From: Thermofilaceae archaeon
GTDB taxonomy: Archaea > Thermoproteota > Thermoprotei > Thermofilales > Thermofilaceae
DNA length: 64,000 bases
Assembly (NCBI GenBank): GCA_038731975.1
Contig: JAVYQJ010000007.1
Location: forward strand, 18,020 to 82,019
Direction: 5' to 3'
Shown: in pieces, positions 9,424 to 17,631 of the stretch
Layout of the letters: each line of letters starts with the position of its first letter
Position numbering within the stretch: the first letter of the stretch is position 1
Notes under the pieces: generated by a model
What the model saw: the letters and a program-made list of their open reading frames with translations, nothing else
Database searches by the model: none
Told to the model about the DNA's origin: nothing
Program-made: the position numbers and the translations under genes

Positions 9424-10848
9424 GTGCCCGATAGACTGATCGCTGTACTCGACGTCGGGAAGACGAATAAGAAGTTCACCGTCTACACGGAGCAGCTCCA
9501 ACCTCTCTTCTCCACTTCCACGCGGATCGGGGAGATAAGCGTGGAGGGCATCCTCTGCGACGACGCTGAGGCGATCGTCAAGTGGGCTCGAGCGGCTCTC
9601 GCCGAGTGGGCGGGGAGGGTGTCCGCCATCGCTGTCACGACGCACGGGGCTACGCTGGCCCTCCTCGACGAGCGGGGGGAACTGGCGATGCCTGTCGTGT
9701 CCTACAACCATGAGGTGGGAGAGGAGGTCAAGTCGGAGTTCTACGCCCGCTTCGGCAGCCCCGAGGAGCTCTACACTCGAACTGGGACACCCCCGCTCGG
9801 CCAGCTCCTGAACGCGGGCGTCCAGCTCTTCTGGATTTCAACGAGGTTCCCCGACAGGTACCGCAGGGCTAGAAAGCTGCTCTTCCTGCCCCAGTACATC
9901 GTCCACGCCCTCTCCAATCTCGAAGCTGCCGAGCTCACATCGATCGGGTGCCACACTTACCTTTGGGACCTAGTGGACAGCAGGTGGAGCAGCGTAGCCG
10001 AAGGCTTGGACGCCCACAGCCTCTCACCGGGGACCAGGAGCGTGTGGGAGCCCCTTGGCCGGCTGAGGGGAGCAGTGGTGACTCCCGGCATCCATGACTC
10101 GAACGCCGCGCTTCTGCCGTACCTGGCTGTCGAACGGGAGGAGTTCGTGCTCGCCTCCACCGGCACGTGGTGCGTCCTGATGTACCCCGGCGCGCCCTTC
10201 GCCCCCGAGCCTGTCGACATGAGCCGGGACATCCTCTACTACGTTGACGCCTACGGGAGGCCGGTCAAGGCGGCCCGCTTCAAGATCGGGTTTGAGTTCG
10301 ACTACTACGTTGAAGACATCAGGCGGCGCTTCGGAGTCGAGCCCCTCAAGATCGCGCTAGATGAGAGCCTGGCGGTGGAGGTTCTGAAGGAGGCGCGCGC
10401 GTTCTACGTTCCCACCCTGACCCCTGGTACAGGCCAGTTCCCGCGATCCAAGGGGCGTCTCGTCGGCGACCCCGGTGACGCCGTGCGGGCGTACTACTAC
10501 CTCAACCTCTCCCTCGCGGTTCAAACCTGGTACGCGCTCAACCTGCTGACAGGCGGCAAGGGGGTTAAGGTCTACGTGCAGGGGGGTTTCGCGCGGAACG
10601 ATGTCTACCTTTCCTACCTGTCAACGCTGCTCCGCAACTGTGAAATCGTGAGGGCGGAGAACCCGGAGGCCACGAGCCTGGGTGCGGCGGTGACAGCGCT
10701 GTGCGCGCTGGAGGGTGTTGAACCGAGGGGGTTGAGCGTTGAGCCACCCGGGCTGCGCGGCTCAAGAGTCAAGCCCCTCAAGGTCGAGGATCGCTACGTT
10801 GAGGGCTACGTTGAGAAGTTTCTACGGCACTGTGCTGAGCAGTTTTAA
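9424..10848 (+). CDS. FGGY-family carbohydrate kinase
   Basis: ATP-dependent sugar kinase of 474 residues with the two-lobed actin-like fold. Visible elements are phosphate-1 DVGKTNKK near residue 10, the THGAT strand, the central HDSNAALLP and STGTWCVLM phosphate-2/adenosine region, and QGGFARND in lobe II. The overall pattern resembles the rhamnulokinase/fuculokinase side of the family more than glycerol kinase, but the sugar is not decided. The usual first Gly pair is DVGKTN rather than DxGTT, as in several L-sugar kinases. It starts with GTG 25 nt after CAATAAGAG. With the neighbouring isomerases it suggests catabolism of a deoxy- or pentose sugar. Confidence 0.87.
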   Translation: MPDRLIAVLDVGKTNKKFTVYTEQLQPLFSTSTRIGEISVEGILCDDAEAIVKWARAALAEWAGRVSAIAVTTHGATLALLDERGELAMPVVSYNHEVGEEVKSEFYARFGSPEELYTRTGTPPLGQLLNAGVQLFWISTRFPDRYRRARKLLFLPQYIVHALSNLEAAELTSIGCHTYLWDLVDSRWSSVAEGLDAHSLSPGTRSVWEPLGRLRGAVVTPGIHDSNAALLPYLAVEREEFVLASTGTWCVLMYPGAPFAPEPVDMSRDILYYVDAYGRPVKAARFKIGFEFDYYVEDIRRRFGVEPLKIALDESLAVEVLKEARAFYVPTLTPGTGQFPRSKGRLVGDPGDAVRAYYYLNLSLAVQTWYALNLLTGGKGVKVYVQGGFARNDVYLSYLSTLLRNCEIVRAENPEATSLGAAVTALCALEGVEPRGLSVEPPGLRGSRVKPLKVEDRYVEGYVEKFLRHCAEQF

Positions 10849-10872
10849 GGCTTTGAGGGCCTCTAGTTTGAG

Positions 10873-11547
10873 ATGAAGGTTTGCGTGCTGTACTCCGGGG
10901 GGAAGGACTCGAACCTCGCCCTCCTAGAGGCTCGCGAGCGCCACGAGGTTGCGTGCCTCGTCACTCTGGTGCCTAGCTCGCTGGAGAGCTGGCTCTTCCA
11001 CTACCCTAACGTGAACCTCGTCCCGCTGCAGGCGGAAGCGCTGGGCCTTCCGCTGATGCTCCACAGATGCCCTGATGATGAGGCGGGGAGCCTGGCCGCG
11101 CTTGAGAGGGCGCTGGGGGAGGCGGTTGAGTTCTACGGGGTGGAGGGGGTTGTGACGGGCGCCGTAAAGTCGAGGTACCAGGCTGAAAGGTTCGCCGCCG
11201 TCTGCCGAAGGTTGGGGCTGGAGTGCATCAACCCGCTCTGGGGCAGGAGCGAGGTGGAGCTTCTTCGCGAGGTTTTGAGGCGCCGCATCGAGGCAATCTT
11301 CACACGCGTGGCTGGTTACCCGCTCAGCGCATCCCTACTCGGCAAGAAAATCGATGAGAGGGTGGTGGAGTGGTTGAGCGGGCTCGCACACATCGTGAAC
11401 CCCTCCGGTGAGGGGGGCGAGTACGAGACGTTCGTCCTCGACATGCCCCTCTTCAAGTGGAGGATAGAGCCTGTGGAGTGGAGAGTGGAAGGCACGGACT
11501 ACGATGCGGTGCTAATCATCGAGAGGGCCGAGCTGCGAGCACGCTGA
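10873..11547 (+). CDS. dph6: Diphthine--ammonia ligase (Dph6), ATP-PPase family
   Basis: Catalyses the last, ATP-dependent amidation of diphthine to diphthamide on elongation factor 2. It has the N-type ATP pyrophosphatase P-loop YSGGKDS at residues 8-14, the VTGAVKSRYQ segment, and the GGEYETFVLDMPLF signature near the C terminus that marks the Dph6/MJ0570 family. Length 224 is typical for archaea. The ATG start is 28 nt after GTTTTAAGG, which overlaps the end of the upstream kinase gene. No other diphthamide gene lies in the window. The alternative label, generic ATP-binding protein, is less specific but compatible. Confidence 0.9.
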   Translation: MKVCVLYSGGKDSNLALLEARERHEVACLVTLVPSSLESWLFHYPNVNLVPLQAEALGLPLMLHRCPDDEAGSLAALERALGEAVEFYGVEGVVTGAVKSRYQAERFAAVCRRLGLECINPLWGRSEVELLREVLRRRIEAIFTRVAGYPLSASLLGKKIDERVVEWLSGLAHIVNPSGEGGEYETFVLDMPLFKWRIEPVEWRVEGTDYDAVLIIERAELRAR

Positions 11548-11621
11548 AGAAGGGGGAGCGACCCGACGCGTCAGCTACCCTCCGCTGCCTCAACTCTGGA
11601 GCGTAAAAGAAATCTGATGAT

Positions 11622-12581
11622 CTACTTCTTGATGGGGAGGTCAATCTTCAGTTTTCTCACCAGTTCCTTGTACCTGTTCCTGACGGTGACTTCTGTGACC
11701 TGGGCTGCTCGAGCGACCTCCTTCTGAGTCCTCACTTCGCCTCTCCTTAACGCGGCGATGTAGATCGCTGCTGCCGCCAGCCCCGCTGGATCCTTGCCCG
11801 CGGTGATGCCTATCTGCTGCGCCTGCTTCAGTATGTCTATCGCGTCCCTAACCGTAGCGGCGCTCACTCGCAGCATGTTCCCTATGCGGGGGGCGAAGTC
11901 GATGGGGTTGGGTAGCGGAACTCTAATCGAAGTCTCCCTGAGCAGGAGCCTGTAGCACCTGGCCACCTCCTTGCGCCCGGCTCTCGTGTACCTGGAGATC
12001 TCGTCGAGCGTCCTTGGGATCTTCAGCTCCCTGCAAGCCGCGTAGATGGCTGCCGCTACGACGGACTCGATCGAGCGGCCCCTTACGAGACCCGTCTCGA
12101 GGGCCCTCCTGTAGATCTCGCTGGCGCGATCCAGGATCCTCTTCGGTAGCCCCAGCTGGGCACCGAGCCTCTCCAGCTCCTGCTGGGCCTGGATCAGGTT
12201 GCGCTCGAGGCTGGACTGCGCTTGCGCTCTCATGTGCCACCTGCGCAACCTGAACATCTCGACCTTCTTCCTCAACCCGAGCTCGCGGCCGGCAGCGTCC
12301 TTGCTCCTCCAGTCGATCTCCGTAGCGAGGGCGTCCGGCGTGTACCTCAGGATTGGGGCGCCAACCCTGCTCCTCTTCTCCCTCTCCTCACCGTCGAAAG
12401 CCCTCCACTCGGGGCCCTTGTCGATCTCCTTCTCGCTGACGACGTAGCCGCAGGAGGCACAGATGATCTCGCCCCTCATCGGGTCGTATATCAAACGTTC
12501 AGAACCGCACTGCGGGCAGCTTTTTATCTCCTCCGTGGGGAGGAACTTCGCAATCAGATCCTCATTAACTTTTTCCGACAT
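11622..12581 (-). CDS. tfb: Transcription initiation factor IIB (TFB)
   Basis: Archaeal general transcription factor that binds TBP-TATA and recruits RNA polymerase. The N-terminal zinc ribbon (CPQCG...CASCG, about residues 18-41) is followed by the B-reader region ([13 protein letters not shown]) and two cyclin repeats (about 115-210 and 215-312) that end in the TVRNRYKEL recognition helix which reads the BRE. Length 319 is normal. The ATG at 12581 follows an AT box (CTTAAAAAGG on this strand, 12597-12606). It lies downstream of the pcc1-like gene on the same strand, in a compact information-processing region. Confidence 0.96.
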   Translation of the reverse strand: MSEKVNEDLIAKFLPTEEIKSCPQCGSERLIYDPMRGEIICASCGYVVSEKEIDKGPEWRAFDGEEREKRSRVGAPILRYTPDALATEIDWRSKDAAGRELGLRKKVEMFRLRRWHMRAQAQSSLERNLIQAQQELERLGAQLGLPKRILDRASEIYRRALETGLVRGRSIESVVAAAIYAACRELKIPRTLDEISRYTRAGRKEVARCYRLLLRETSIRVPLPNPIDFAPRIGNMLRVSAATVRDAIDILKQAQQIGITAGKDPAGLAAAAIYIAALRRGEVRTQKEVARAAQVTEVTVRNRYKELVRKLKIDLPIKK

Positions 12582-12619
12582 AATACCACCCGAAACCTTT
12601 TTAAGGGCCGTAGAATGGC

Positions 12620-12835
12620 CTATTTAAGCTTTTCGTTTATATGAGCGAGCGCATCGACAAGCCTGAGCACGTCATCGATAAAAGAGCGGATTTTCGCAGC
12701 CTTTGAGTGGCAGGAGCAGGAGGCCTCAACGACGATTAAGGCTCCACTCCTGCTCGTTGAGATCGTCGAGCAACCACCGCTCCAATCGTCGGGGGAGAGG
12801 GCCGCCTTTAAAGCTTCAGCTTCCCTCTCATCCAC
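12620..12835 (-). CDS. pcc1: KEOPS subunit Pcc1-like protein
   Basis: A 71-residue protein with the Pcc1/CTAG-antigen pattern: a short helix ([16 protein letters not shown]), a beta strand carrying small residues ([10 protein letters not shown]), and a long C-terminal helix with the [17 protein letters not shown] segment, which resembles the K-R-S-x-x-x-D-x-L-R helix of Pcc1. Pcc1 dimerises Kae1 in the complex that makes tRNA t6A37. The GTG at 12835 is the first usable start; the frame has no ATG, GTG or TTG upstream before its stop. It sits between a RecJ-like gene and tfb, with bud32 and kae1 2 and 5 kb away. Assignment rests on a short, divergent sequence. Confidence 0.55.
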   Translation of the reverse strand: MDEREAEALKAALSPDDWSGGCSTISTSRSGALIVVEASCSCHSKAAKIRSFIDDVLRLVDALAHINEKLK

Positions 12836-12866
12836 CTGCGGCAGCTTCAGCAGGACGCCGACCTCC

Positions 12867-14267
12867 CTAAGCGCCAGTTGACATCACCCTCTCCACTTCC
12901 GCCAGAAAGTCCTCCAACTTTCCAGCCGGTATCGTCGCGCCCCCCGCTCTCTCATGGCCCCCGCCAATCCCACCCACTTTCTCGGCAGCTTTTCGCAGAA
13001 CTTCGCCCACCACGACTTGAGGACCATCAGCCCTCCGCGCGGAGATCTTGATGCCGTCCGGTGAGTCTAGAGCCACGAGGAGGAGCTTGCCGCTCTTCAC
13101 GTAGGGGAGGAGTAGGGAGGCGAGAGCCCCGCTAACCCGCTCGTTGAGGAAGCTCCTGCCCCTCAGATCCACCAGCATGAGGCGCTCGCTCTCCCGTATC
13201 GGCTTCTCCTCCCTAACGCACTTGAACGCTCTTGAGAGGAGGGACCGGTACTGGGCGGCGACATTGATCGCCTTCAGAAGCAGGTCGCCCCTGGCGCCGA
13301 GGCACAGGGCGACGGCTACGTCGTAGGACCCGATCCTCCCGCTGGCGTTCAGCAGCTGAGCGTACTCCCTCGCGTCCCTGAGGGGGCTGTCGGGTGCCTC
13401 GCCGAGGATCACGTAGCTGGCCCCGTAGATCCGCTCCGCCTCGCTCGCCGTGTACCCGTACTTCAGCATGAGCTTGACGAGCTCGGAGGCCAGCTTCCTC
13501 CTCTCCTCCTTAGTCAGTTCGCCGAGTGTCCTGTGCTTGTCTCCAGAGGCCGGCTCAATGTTGATGCTCTTGAGGAAGGAGAAAGCGTTGCCCTCGTCTC
13601 CCGTTAAACCGGGCAGGAAGGGGTCAGTCGTGTAAGCTAACGCCTTCACGATTGGCCTCGCGGGACCCCCGAACAGCCTAAGGTCTATCCTCTCCTCGAT
13701 GAGCCCAGCCTCCACAGCCTCCCTCACTATCATCCTGTTTACGCCGATGAGCCTGAAGCGTTCACCCACATCCTGCCTATCTCCGAGCGCTCCGACGATG
13801 GCTAGGGGGGCGAAGTCGACCGCTTCCTCCCCCAGCAGCTCCTTCGCGAGGAGGTAAGCGAGGCCGGAGCTGCTCACCTCTCGCGACCCATCGATTCCGC
13901 ACCGATGCGGGTTAACCTCTACAACCCCTTCTCCAGCCCCCTGCGGCAGGTGGTGGTCGAGGACCACGACGGTAGTCTTCAGCTTCGAAAGTTCTCTTAC
14001 GCTGCCGCTGCCCATGTCTGAGAGGAGGGTTAAGGGGTAGTCCGAGGCTAGAGCTTGAAGCTTTCCAAGGCTTGAGGGCGTCATTTGCTCGAGGATGAGG
14101 AGGTGCACGACGAAACCTCTGCTTGCTAGCGCCTTGAGGAGTATCGAGGCGGCGGACAACCCGTCCGCGTCGTAGTGGGAGGCTAGCAGTGCTCGCCGCT
14201 CGCTGCACGCTTCGATAGTCGAGGCTGCGCGCTCTAGCTGCTTGGAGAGTTCATGCGCTTCAGCCAT
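12867..14267 (-). CDS. DHH-family phosphoesterase (archaeal RecJ/GAN-like nuclease)
   Basis: A 466-residue protein with a DHH domain in the N-terminal half (SHYDADGLSA at about 29-38, LDHHLP at about 107-112) and a DHHA1 domain at the C terminus (GGHERAGGATIP). This is the RecJ-like nuclease, related to GAN and Cdc45, that binds GINS in the archaeal replisome. All metal-binding motifs look intact, so an active single-strand nuclease is likely rather than an inactive Cdc45-like copy. Its position 40 bp downstream of rps15 repeats an arrangement common in archaea. ATG start. Confidence 0.88.
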   Translation of the reverse strand: MAEAHELSKQLERAASTIEACSERRALLASHYDADGLSAASILLKALASRGFVVHLLILEQMTPSSLGKLQALASDYPLTLLSDMGSGSVRELSKLKTTVVVLDHHLPQGAGEGVVEVNPHRCGIDGSREVSSSGLAYLLAKELLGEEAVDFAPLAIVGALGDRQDVGERFRLIGVNRMIVREAVEAGLIEERIDLRLFGGPARPIVKALAYTTDPFLPGLTGDEGNAFSFLKSINIEPASGDKHRTLGELTKEERRKLASELVKLMLKYGYTASEAERIYGASYVILGEAPDSPLRDAREYAQLLNASGRIGSYDVAVALCLGARGDLLLKAINVAAQYRSLLSRAFKCVREEKPIRESERLMLVDLRGRSFLNERVSGALASLLLPYVKSGKLLLVALDSPDGIKISARRADGPQVVVGEVLRKAAEKVGGIGGGHERAGGATIPAGKLEDFLAEVERVMSTGA

Positions 14268-14307
14268 GAGCGAGGCTTGAGCTAGAGCTACGCTAAAAGC
14301 CTATTCG

Positions 14308-14754
14308 TTAAGTGAAGATACTCACCCTCTCGGGCTTGTACTCCCAGTTTGGCGGCAGTAATCCAACCCGCTTGTAGTACTTCGCTAACCTTCGTATCTT
14401 CGACTCGATGAGGATCAACCCCCTCTTCGAGTGGTAGTCCTTCGGGTGCTCCTCGAGGTGCCTCCTAACCCTCATCGCCCTCCTTATCAGGTTAGCCAGA
14501 TCCTCAGGAACTTCAGGCGCCAAACCCCTTTCACGCAGGATGCGAACCAGCTTCTTACCAGTTACAGCCCGCACGCTGGGGATGCCGTACTGATCCCTCA
14601 GTATCGTGCCGATCATAGATGGGGGGTAGCCTCTCCGATAGAGCGAGACTACCAGCTCTTCCACCTGCTCCGGCGGAATCGTCACCCACTCCGGCTTCAC
14701 GATCTCCACGGGGCGCGTTGAGCCTGATCTACCCTTCTCGTGGCGCTTATTCAC
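14308..14754 (-). CDS. rps15: 30S ribosomal protein S15
   Basis: Small-subunit ribosomal protein of the archaeal/eukaryal S13e-type S15 family, with the archaeal N-terminal extension beginning [14 protein letters not shown] and the conserved helical core ending in the [21 protein letters not shown] segment, which binds 16S rRNA. The GTG at 14754 is chosen over an ATG 24 nt upstream for two reasons: the protein then starts where homologues do, and CTTATATTT (14777-14785) is centred 27-28 nt before it, as for a leaderless transcript. The upstream ATG would lie inside the promoter. It heads a same-strand run with the RecJ-like gene. Confidence 0.95.
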   Translation of the reverse strand: MNKRHEKGRSGSTRPVEIVKPEWVTIPPEQVEELVVSLYRRGYPPSMIGTILRDQYGIPSVRAVTGKKLVRILRERGLAPEVPEDLANLIRRAMRVRRHLEEHPKDYHSKRGLILIESKIRRLAKYYKRVGLLPPNWEYKPERVSIFT

Positions 14755-14776
14755 GGTGGCGCGGAGGCCCCCATTC

Positions 14777-14785
14777 AAATATAAG
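14777..14785 (-). promoter_or_regulatory. TATA box of rps15
   Basis: CTTATATTT on the minus strand, centred at about 14781. The predicted transcription start falls on the GTG at 14754, so this box decides the rps15 start. Confidence 0.65.
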
Positions 14786-14793
14786 CGTTATGC

Positions 14794-15495
14794 TCAAGCC
14801 CGGAGAACTCTACGCCTCTCAGCAACGTACCTCCCTCGCCTCCTAATCTCGGTCACCTTATCCTCCACCAGCTTTGCCGTTGCCTCACCCCTGGCCTCCC
14901 CGTACCCCCGGAGGAAGGCTCTGTAGAGGCTGGGGGCTAGCGAAGGGACTGTGCTCTCCAGTGAGCGGAGCATGAGGTGTACGTCAACGCCCTGCTCCTC
15001 CAGGTCGTTGCTGAAGGAGCCCAAGCCGAAGTCGATGATGAAGATCCCCCGGCTTGACGCTACCACATTGGCTGCTGTCAAATCCCCGTGCACGATGCCT
15101 CTCGCGTGTAGGAGGCCGGTGTAGAAGCCCAGTTCCCGGAAAACTGCCTCTCTCCCCTCCATGCTGGGGAGCACCTCCCTCAACCGGGGACCGGGGATGT
15201 AGTCCATCATGAGCACGAAGAACTCGGGGTTCACGTAGAGAAGGGTGGGTGCTGGCACGCCGAGCTTCCGAGCTTCGGCGAGCAGCTTCGCCTCCAGCGC
15301 CGTCCTCTCCCTCCTCAATCTCCCGTCGAGCTCGGGAGCCCGGTACGGCTTCGGCAGCCGAACTTTAGCAACAGCATCGAAGGACCTCCACTCGCACCTA
15401 ATCACGACTGCTTCAGCTCCCACCCCGAGCAGCCCGATCGGTTTTGAGCCTACGGCTTTGACGAGCTCCTCGGCTTCCGCGAGAACCGCTCTCAT
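14794..15495 (-). CDS. bud32: KEOPS kinase/ATPase Bud32 (Kae1-associated)
   Basis: A small RIO-like atypical kinase that acts as an ATPase in the KEOPS complex for tRNA t6A37. Motifs are GVGAEAVV (glycine loop), the VAKVRLPKPYR lysine region with the R-RERTALEAKLL helix, HGDLTAANVV (catalytic loop) and IIDFGLG with the following SFSNDLEEQGVD segment that distinguishes Bud32. It ends in a basic tail (RRRGRYVAERRR). The ATG at 15495 is preferred to an upstream start giving 41 extra basic residues, because the TATA palindrome at 15518-15525 is centred 26-27 nt before it and the extension resembles untranslated sequence. Separate from kae1, as in most Crenarchaeota. Confidence 0.92.
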   Translation of the reverse strand: MRAVLAEAEELVKAVGSKPIGLLGVGAEAVVIRCEWRSFDAVAKVRLPKPYRAPELDGRLRRERTALEAKLLAEARKLGVPAPTLLYVNPEFFVLMMDYIPGPRLREVLPSMEGREAVFRELGFYTGLLHARGIVHGDLTAANVVASSRGIFIIDFGLGSFSNDLEEQGVDVHLMLRSLESTVPSLAPSLYRAFLRGYGEARGEATAKLVEDKVTEIRRRGRYVAERRRVLRA

Positions 15496-15517
15496 CGTGA
15501 GGAGCACAAGCACAACG

Positions 15518-15525
15518 CTTATAAG
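15518..15525. promoter_or_regulatory. Palindromic TATA box between bud32 and rpo7
   Basis: CTTATAAG reads identically on both strands. It is 26-27 nt from the bud32 ATG (15495). In the other direction it predicts a start near 15548, leaving an 18-nt leader before the rpo7 ATG (15566) that contains GGTGA at 15555-15559, a Shine-Dalgarno-like motif with 6-nt spacing. One box can therefore drive a leaderless gene on one side and a leadered gene on the other. Confidence 0.6.
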
Positions 15526-15565
15526 AGGTTCTTCGGAGCGTCTTCTACACTTTCGGTGAACTCTC

Positions 15566-16180
15566 ATGTTTAAGCTGGTCGAGTGCGAAGACGTTGTAAG
15601 GATCCCACCCAGCCTCATCGGCGTCCCCTTGAAGGAGGCCGTTCTGGAGGTCCTGAGGCGCGAGTACGTGGGTCAAGTGATCAAGAACCTCGGAGTCGTA
15701 GTGAGCGTGCTCGATGCGGAGGCCAATGAGTTCGGTATCATCCTGCCAGGCGAGGGCAGCCTCTACCACGAGGCTAGGTTCAAGATGCTGGTCTACACAC
15801 CAGTGATCCAAGAAGTGGTCGAGGGGGAGGTAATGATCGTCGAGTCGACGGGCGTCATCGTCCGGTTGGGGCCCGTTGAGGGCTACATACACCGGAGCCA
15901 GATAATGGACGAGACGATCTCCTACAGCAGAGAGCAAAGCGTCATCATCGGCGAGAAGAGCGGGAAGGTTCTGAGGAAAGGCGACGTCGTAAGAGCACGA
16001 ATCGTCGCGGTCAGCTACGGTGGAAGGAAGCAGGCCTTAAGGGTTCAGCTCACGATGAAGCAGCCGTACCTCGGGAAGCTCGAGTGGATCCGGGAGGAGC
16101 TGAAGAAAGCCGAAAAAGCGGCTCAATTGCAGGTAAAACAGGAGGCCGAAGCCAAGCCGAAGCCCAGCGCGAAGAGGTGA
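15566..16180 (+). CDS. rpo7: DNA-directed RNA polymerase subunit Rpo7 (E')
   Basis: Stalk subunit of archaeal RNA polymerase, homologous to Rpb7. The N-terminal RNP-like domain (about 1-78) begins MFKLVECEDVVRIPP, and the S1/OB RNA-binding domain spans about 80-170 (GEVMIVESTGVIVRLGPVEG). A Lys/Ala/Glu-rich tail follows. Length 204 is slightly above the usual 180-190 because of this charged tail. It heads the classical archaeal cluster rpo7-spt4-dephospho-CoA kinase-rps24e-rps27ae, with 3 bp to spt4. A GGTGA site 6 nt before the ATG suggests SD-led initiation, unlike most genes here. Confidence 0.96.
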   Translation: MFKLVECEDVVRIPPSLIGVPLKEAVLEVLRREYVGQVIKNLGVVVSVLDAEANEFGIILPGEGSLYHEARFKMLVYTPVIQEVVEGEVMIVESTGVIVRLGPVEGYIHRSQIMDETISYSREQSVIIGEKSGKVLRKGDVVRARIVAVSYGGRKQALRVQLTMKQPYLGKLEWIREELKKAEKAAQLQVKQEAEAKPKPSAKR

Positions 16181-16183
16181 GCG

Positions 16184-16402
16184 ATGGTGGCCACGCGAAG
16201 GAGAAAGGCCTACTTCAAAGCTTGCATGAAGTGCAAGATGCTGGTGCCCCCAAACGTCGAGATCTGCCCCAACTGCGGCAGCCGCGACTTCAGCGAGGAG
16301 TGGGAGGGGATGATCATCGTGTTCGACGTGGAGAACTCGATGGTTGCGAAGCGGCTCAACATCACGAGACCCGGCAGGTACGCCATCAAGCTGCGAGCCT
16401 AA
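16184..16402 (+). CDS. spt4: Transcription elongation factor Spt4 (RpoE'')
   Basis: Small zinc protein that pairs with Spt5 on the RNA polymerase clamp to promote processive elongation. The 72-residue chain has the CMKCK...CPNCG zinc site (about residues 15-34) and the following SEEWEGMIIVFD strand that binds the Spt5 NGN domain. The ATG start lies 3 bp after the rpo7 stop, and the stop overlaps the next ATG by one base (TAATG), indicating one operon with translational coupling. Confidence 0.94.
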   Translation: MVATRRRKAYFKACMKCKMLVPPNVEICPNCGSRDFSEEWEGMIIVFDVENSMVAKRLNITRPGRYAIKLRA

Positions 16403-16947
16403 TGCTCCATCGCTTAAGGGAGGAGCACAGGCGGGCGCTCCGGATACCCTTAGGCCTAGCCCTCTACAGGCATCCCCACGAGTCCGCCAAGCTGATCCTC
16501 GAGCTAGCCGAGCTCGTCCAGCCCCCCCTCATCGTCACAGTGGGGGATTTCGTCACCGCCAACCTCAGGCGCGCCGGTTTGGAGCCCGAAGTCGCTATCG
16601 TAGACTGGAAGACCCTGAGGACGCCGCTGATGGAGGACCCCAGTTCTCTGGTCTCGGGACGCCAAGTGTACAGGTGCTCTAATCCTCCAGGCTCGCTGAC
16701 GGTTGAGGCGGTCGAGCTCGTGCGCGGTGCACTCGCGAAAGCTTCCCCGAGTTTCAGAATCCTAGTGGCGGTAGAGGGGGAGGAGGATCTGCTGGCTCTG
16801 CCCGCGCTAGCATTCGCCCCGCCCCGCTCCTTCGTGATCTACGGGCTCTGGCTGGGGGCTGCAGTCGTAACCTTCTGCCACCCCCTCATTGAGAAGAACG
16901 TAAGGCTCTTCCTGAAGGTAGCGTTCGACCCGCCCCTGAGCCTGTAA
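16402..16947 (+). CDS. GTP-dependent dephospho-CoA kinase (DUF359)
   Basis: Archaeal enzyme that performs the last step of coenzyme A synthesis with GTP. The 181-residue protein matches the family pattern: RIPLGLALY near the start, LIVTVGDFVTANLRRAGL, VAIVDWKTLR, CSNPPGSLT, ILVAVEGEEDLLALPA and the C-terminal YGLWLGAAVV. Asp residues in VGDFV and VEGEEDL are the ones expected to bind metal or nucleotide. Its ATG overlaps the spt4 stop by one base. An unrelated-looking longer upstream extension in the same frame runs through rpo7 and spt4 and is rejected. The location after spt4 is conserved in archaea. Confidence 0.9.
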   Translation: MLHRLREEHRRALRIPLGLALYRHPHESAKLILELAELVQPPLIVTVGDFVTANLRRAGLEPEVAIVDWKTLRTPLMEDPSSLVSGRQVYRCSNPPGSLTVEAVELVRGALAKASPSFRILVAVEGEEDLLALPALAFAPPRSFVIYGLWLGAAVVTFCHPLIEKNVRLFLKVAFDPPLSL

Positions 16948-16977
16948 ACTTAAAAACGATCTCAGCTGGGGTGGACT

Positions 16978-17301
16978 GTGGGGAACGGGTTTAACTTGGA
17001 GATCCTCTCATCGAGGGATAACAGGCTGATCGAGCGGAAGGAGTACATAGTGAAGATCGTCCACTGGCCACAGGGGACTCCGTCGCGTAAAGAACTGCGA
17101 GAGCGAATCGCACAGATGCTGGGTGTTAGCCCGGATCTGGTGTACGTGAGGAAGCTTAAGACGGAGTACGGGAAGTGCGAGAGCCTAGCGCGGGTCCACG
17201 TCTACGAGAGCGCCGAAAGAGCCCGCAGCATTGAGCCCTCTTATATCATCAAAAGGAATTTAGGTGAAGAAGGCAAGAAGGAGGGTGGGAAGAGTGGCTG
17301 A
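16978..17301 (+). CDS. rps24e: 30S ribosomal protein S24e
   Basis: Archaeal/eukaryal small-subunit protein. The compact alpha/beta fold is recognisable from the two early strands ([21 protein letters not shown]), the [13 protein letters not shown] helix, the [12 protein letters not shown] strand and the C-terminal [14 protein letters not shown] segment (here [16 protein letters not shown]). It starts with GTG; the last 8 nt overlap the start of rps27ae. An AT-rich stretch (CTTAAAAACG, about 16949-16958) 25 nt before the GTG could be a local promoter inside the operon. Confidence 0.94.
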   Translation: MGNGFNLEILSSRDNRLIERKEYIVKIVHWPQGTPSRKELRERIAQMLGVSPDLVYVRKLKTEYGKCESLARVHVYESAERARSIEPSYIIKRNLGEEGKKEGGKSG

Positions 17302-17464
17302 AGTGCACAAGAGGTACGAGTACGACTACAAAACCGGTACCATAAGGCTGAAGAACAGGAAGTGCCCCCGCTGCGGATCGATACTCGCTCACCACCTCAC
17401 CCCCGTAGAGCGGTGGCACTGCGGGAAGTGCGGCTACACCGACTTCGTTGTTCAGAGGAAGTAG
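17294..17464 (+). CDS. rps27ae: 30S ribosomal protein S27ae
   Basis: A 56-residue zinc-finger ribosomal protein with CPRCG...CGKCGY. In eukaryotes it is the part fused behind ubiquitin. The reading frame stays open 30 nt further upstream into rps24e, but the GTG at 17294 has a GGAGGG motif about 8 nt before it and begins the protein ([11 protein letters not shown]) where archaeal homologues start. The GTGGCTGA junction with the rps24e stop gives an 8-nt overlap, so coupling of translation is expected. Confidence 0.92.
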   Translation: MAEVHKRYEYDYKTGTIRLKNRKCPRCGSILAHHLTPVERWHCGKCGYTDFVVQRK

Positions 17465-17631
17465 CTGGCTCCCAGCAGGTCGACTGAGCTTAAGCCAGGC
17501 GTAGCGGCGCGAGCTTGAGCACTGCAGATCCGAGCCAGGCCGCTCCGCGCCTCTTAACGCGTAGCAGGAGGGGGAGGTGTTAGGAGGTCAACGCTTTAAG
17601 CTTGAGCCGCCATAGTAGGGAGGGGTTTGCT

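Noticed and set aside
16084..16401. Upstream extension of the dephospho-CoA kinase frame through the end of rpo7 and all of spt4
   Set aside because: Rpo7 and Spt4 are certain in other frames and the extension matches nothing. The ATG overlapping the spt4 stop is a better start.
17465..17631. 167-bp gap before kae1 as a tRNA or small RNA gene
   Set aside because: No T-loop GTTCRA motif with matching acceptor stem, and no C box near the single CTGA. I see only the kae1 promoter and SD region.
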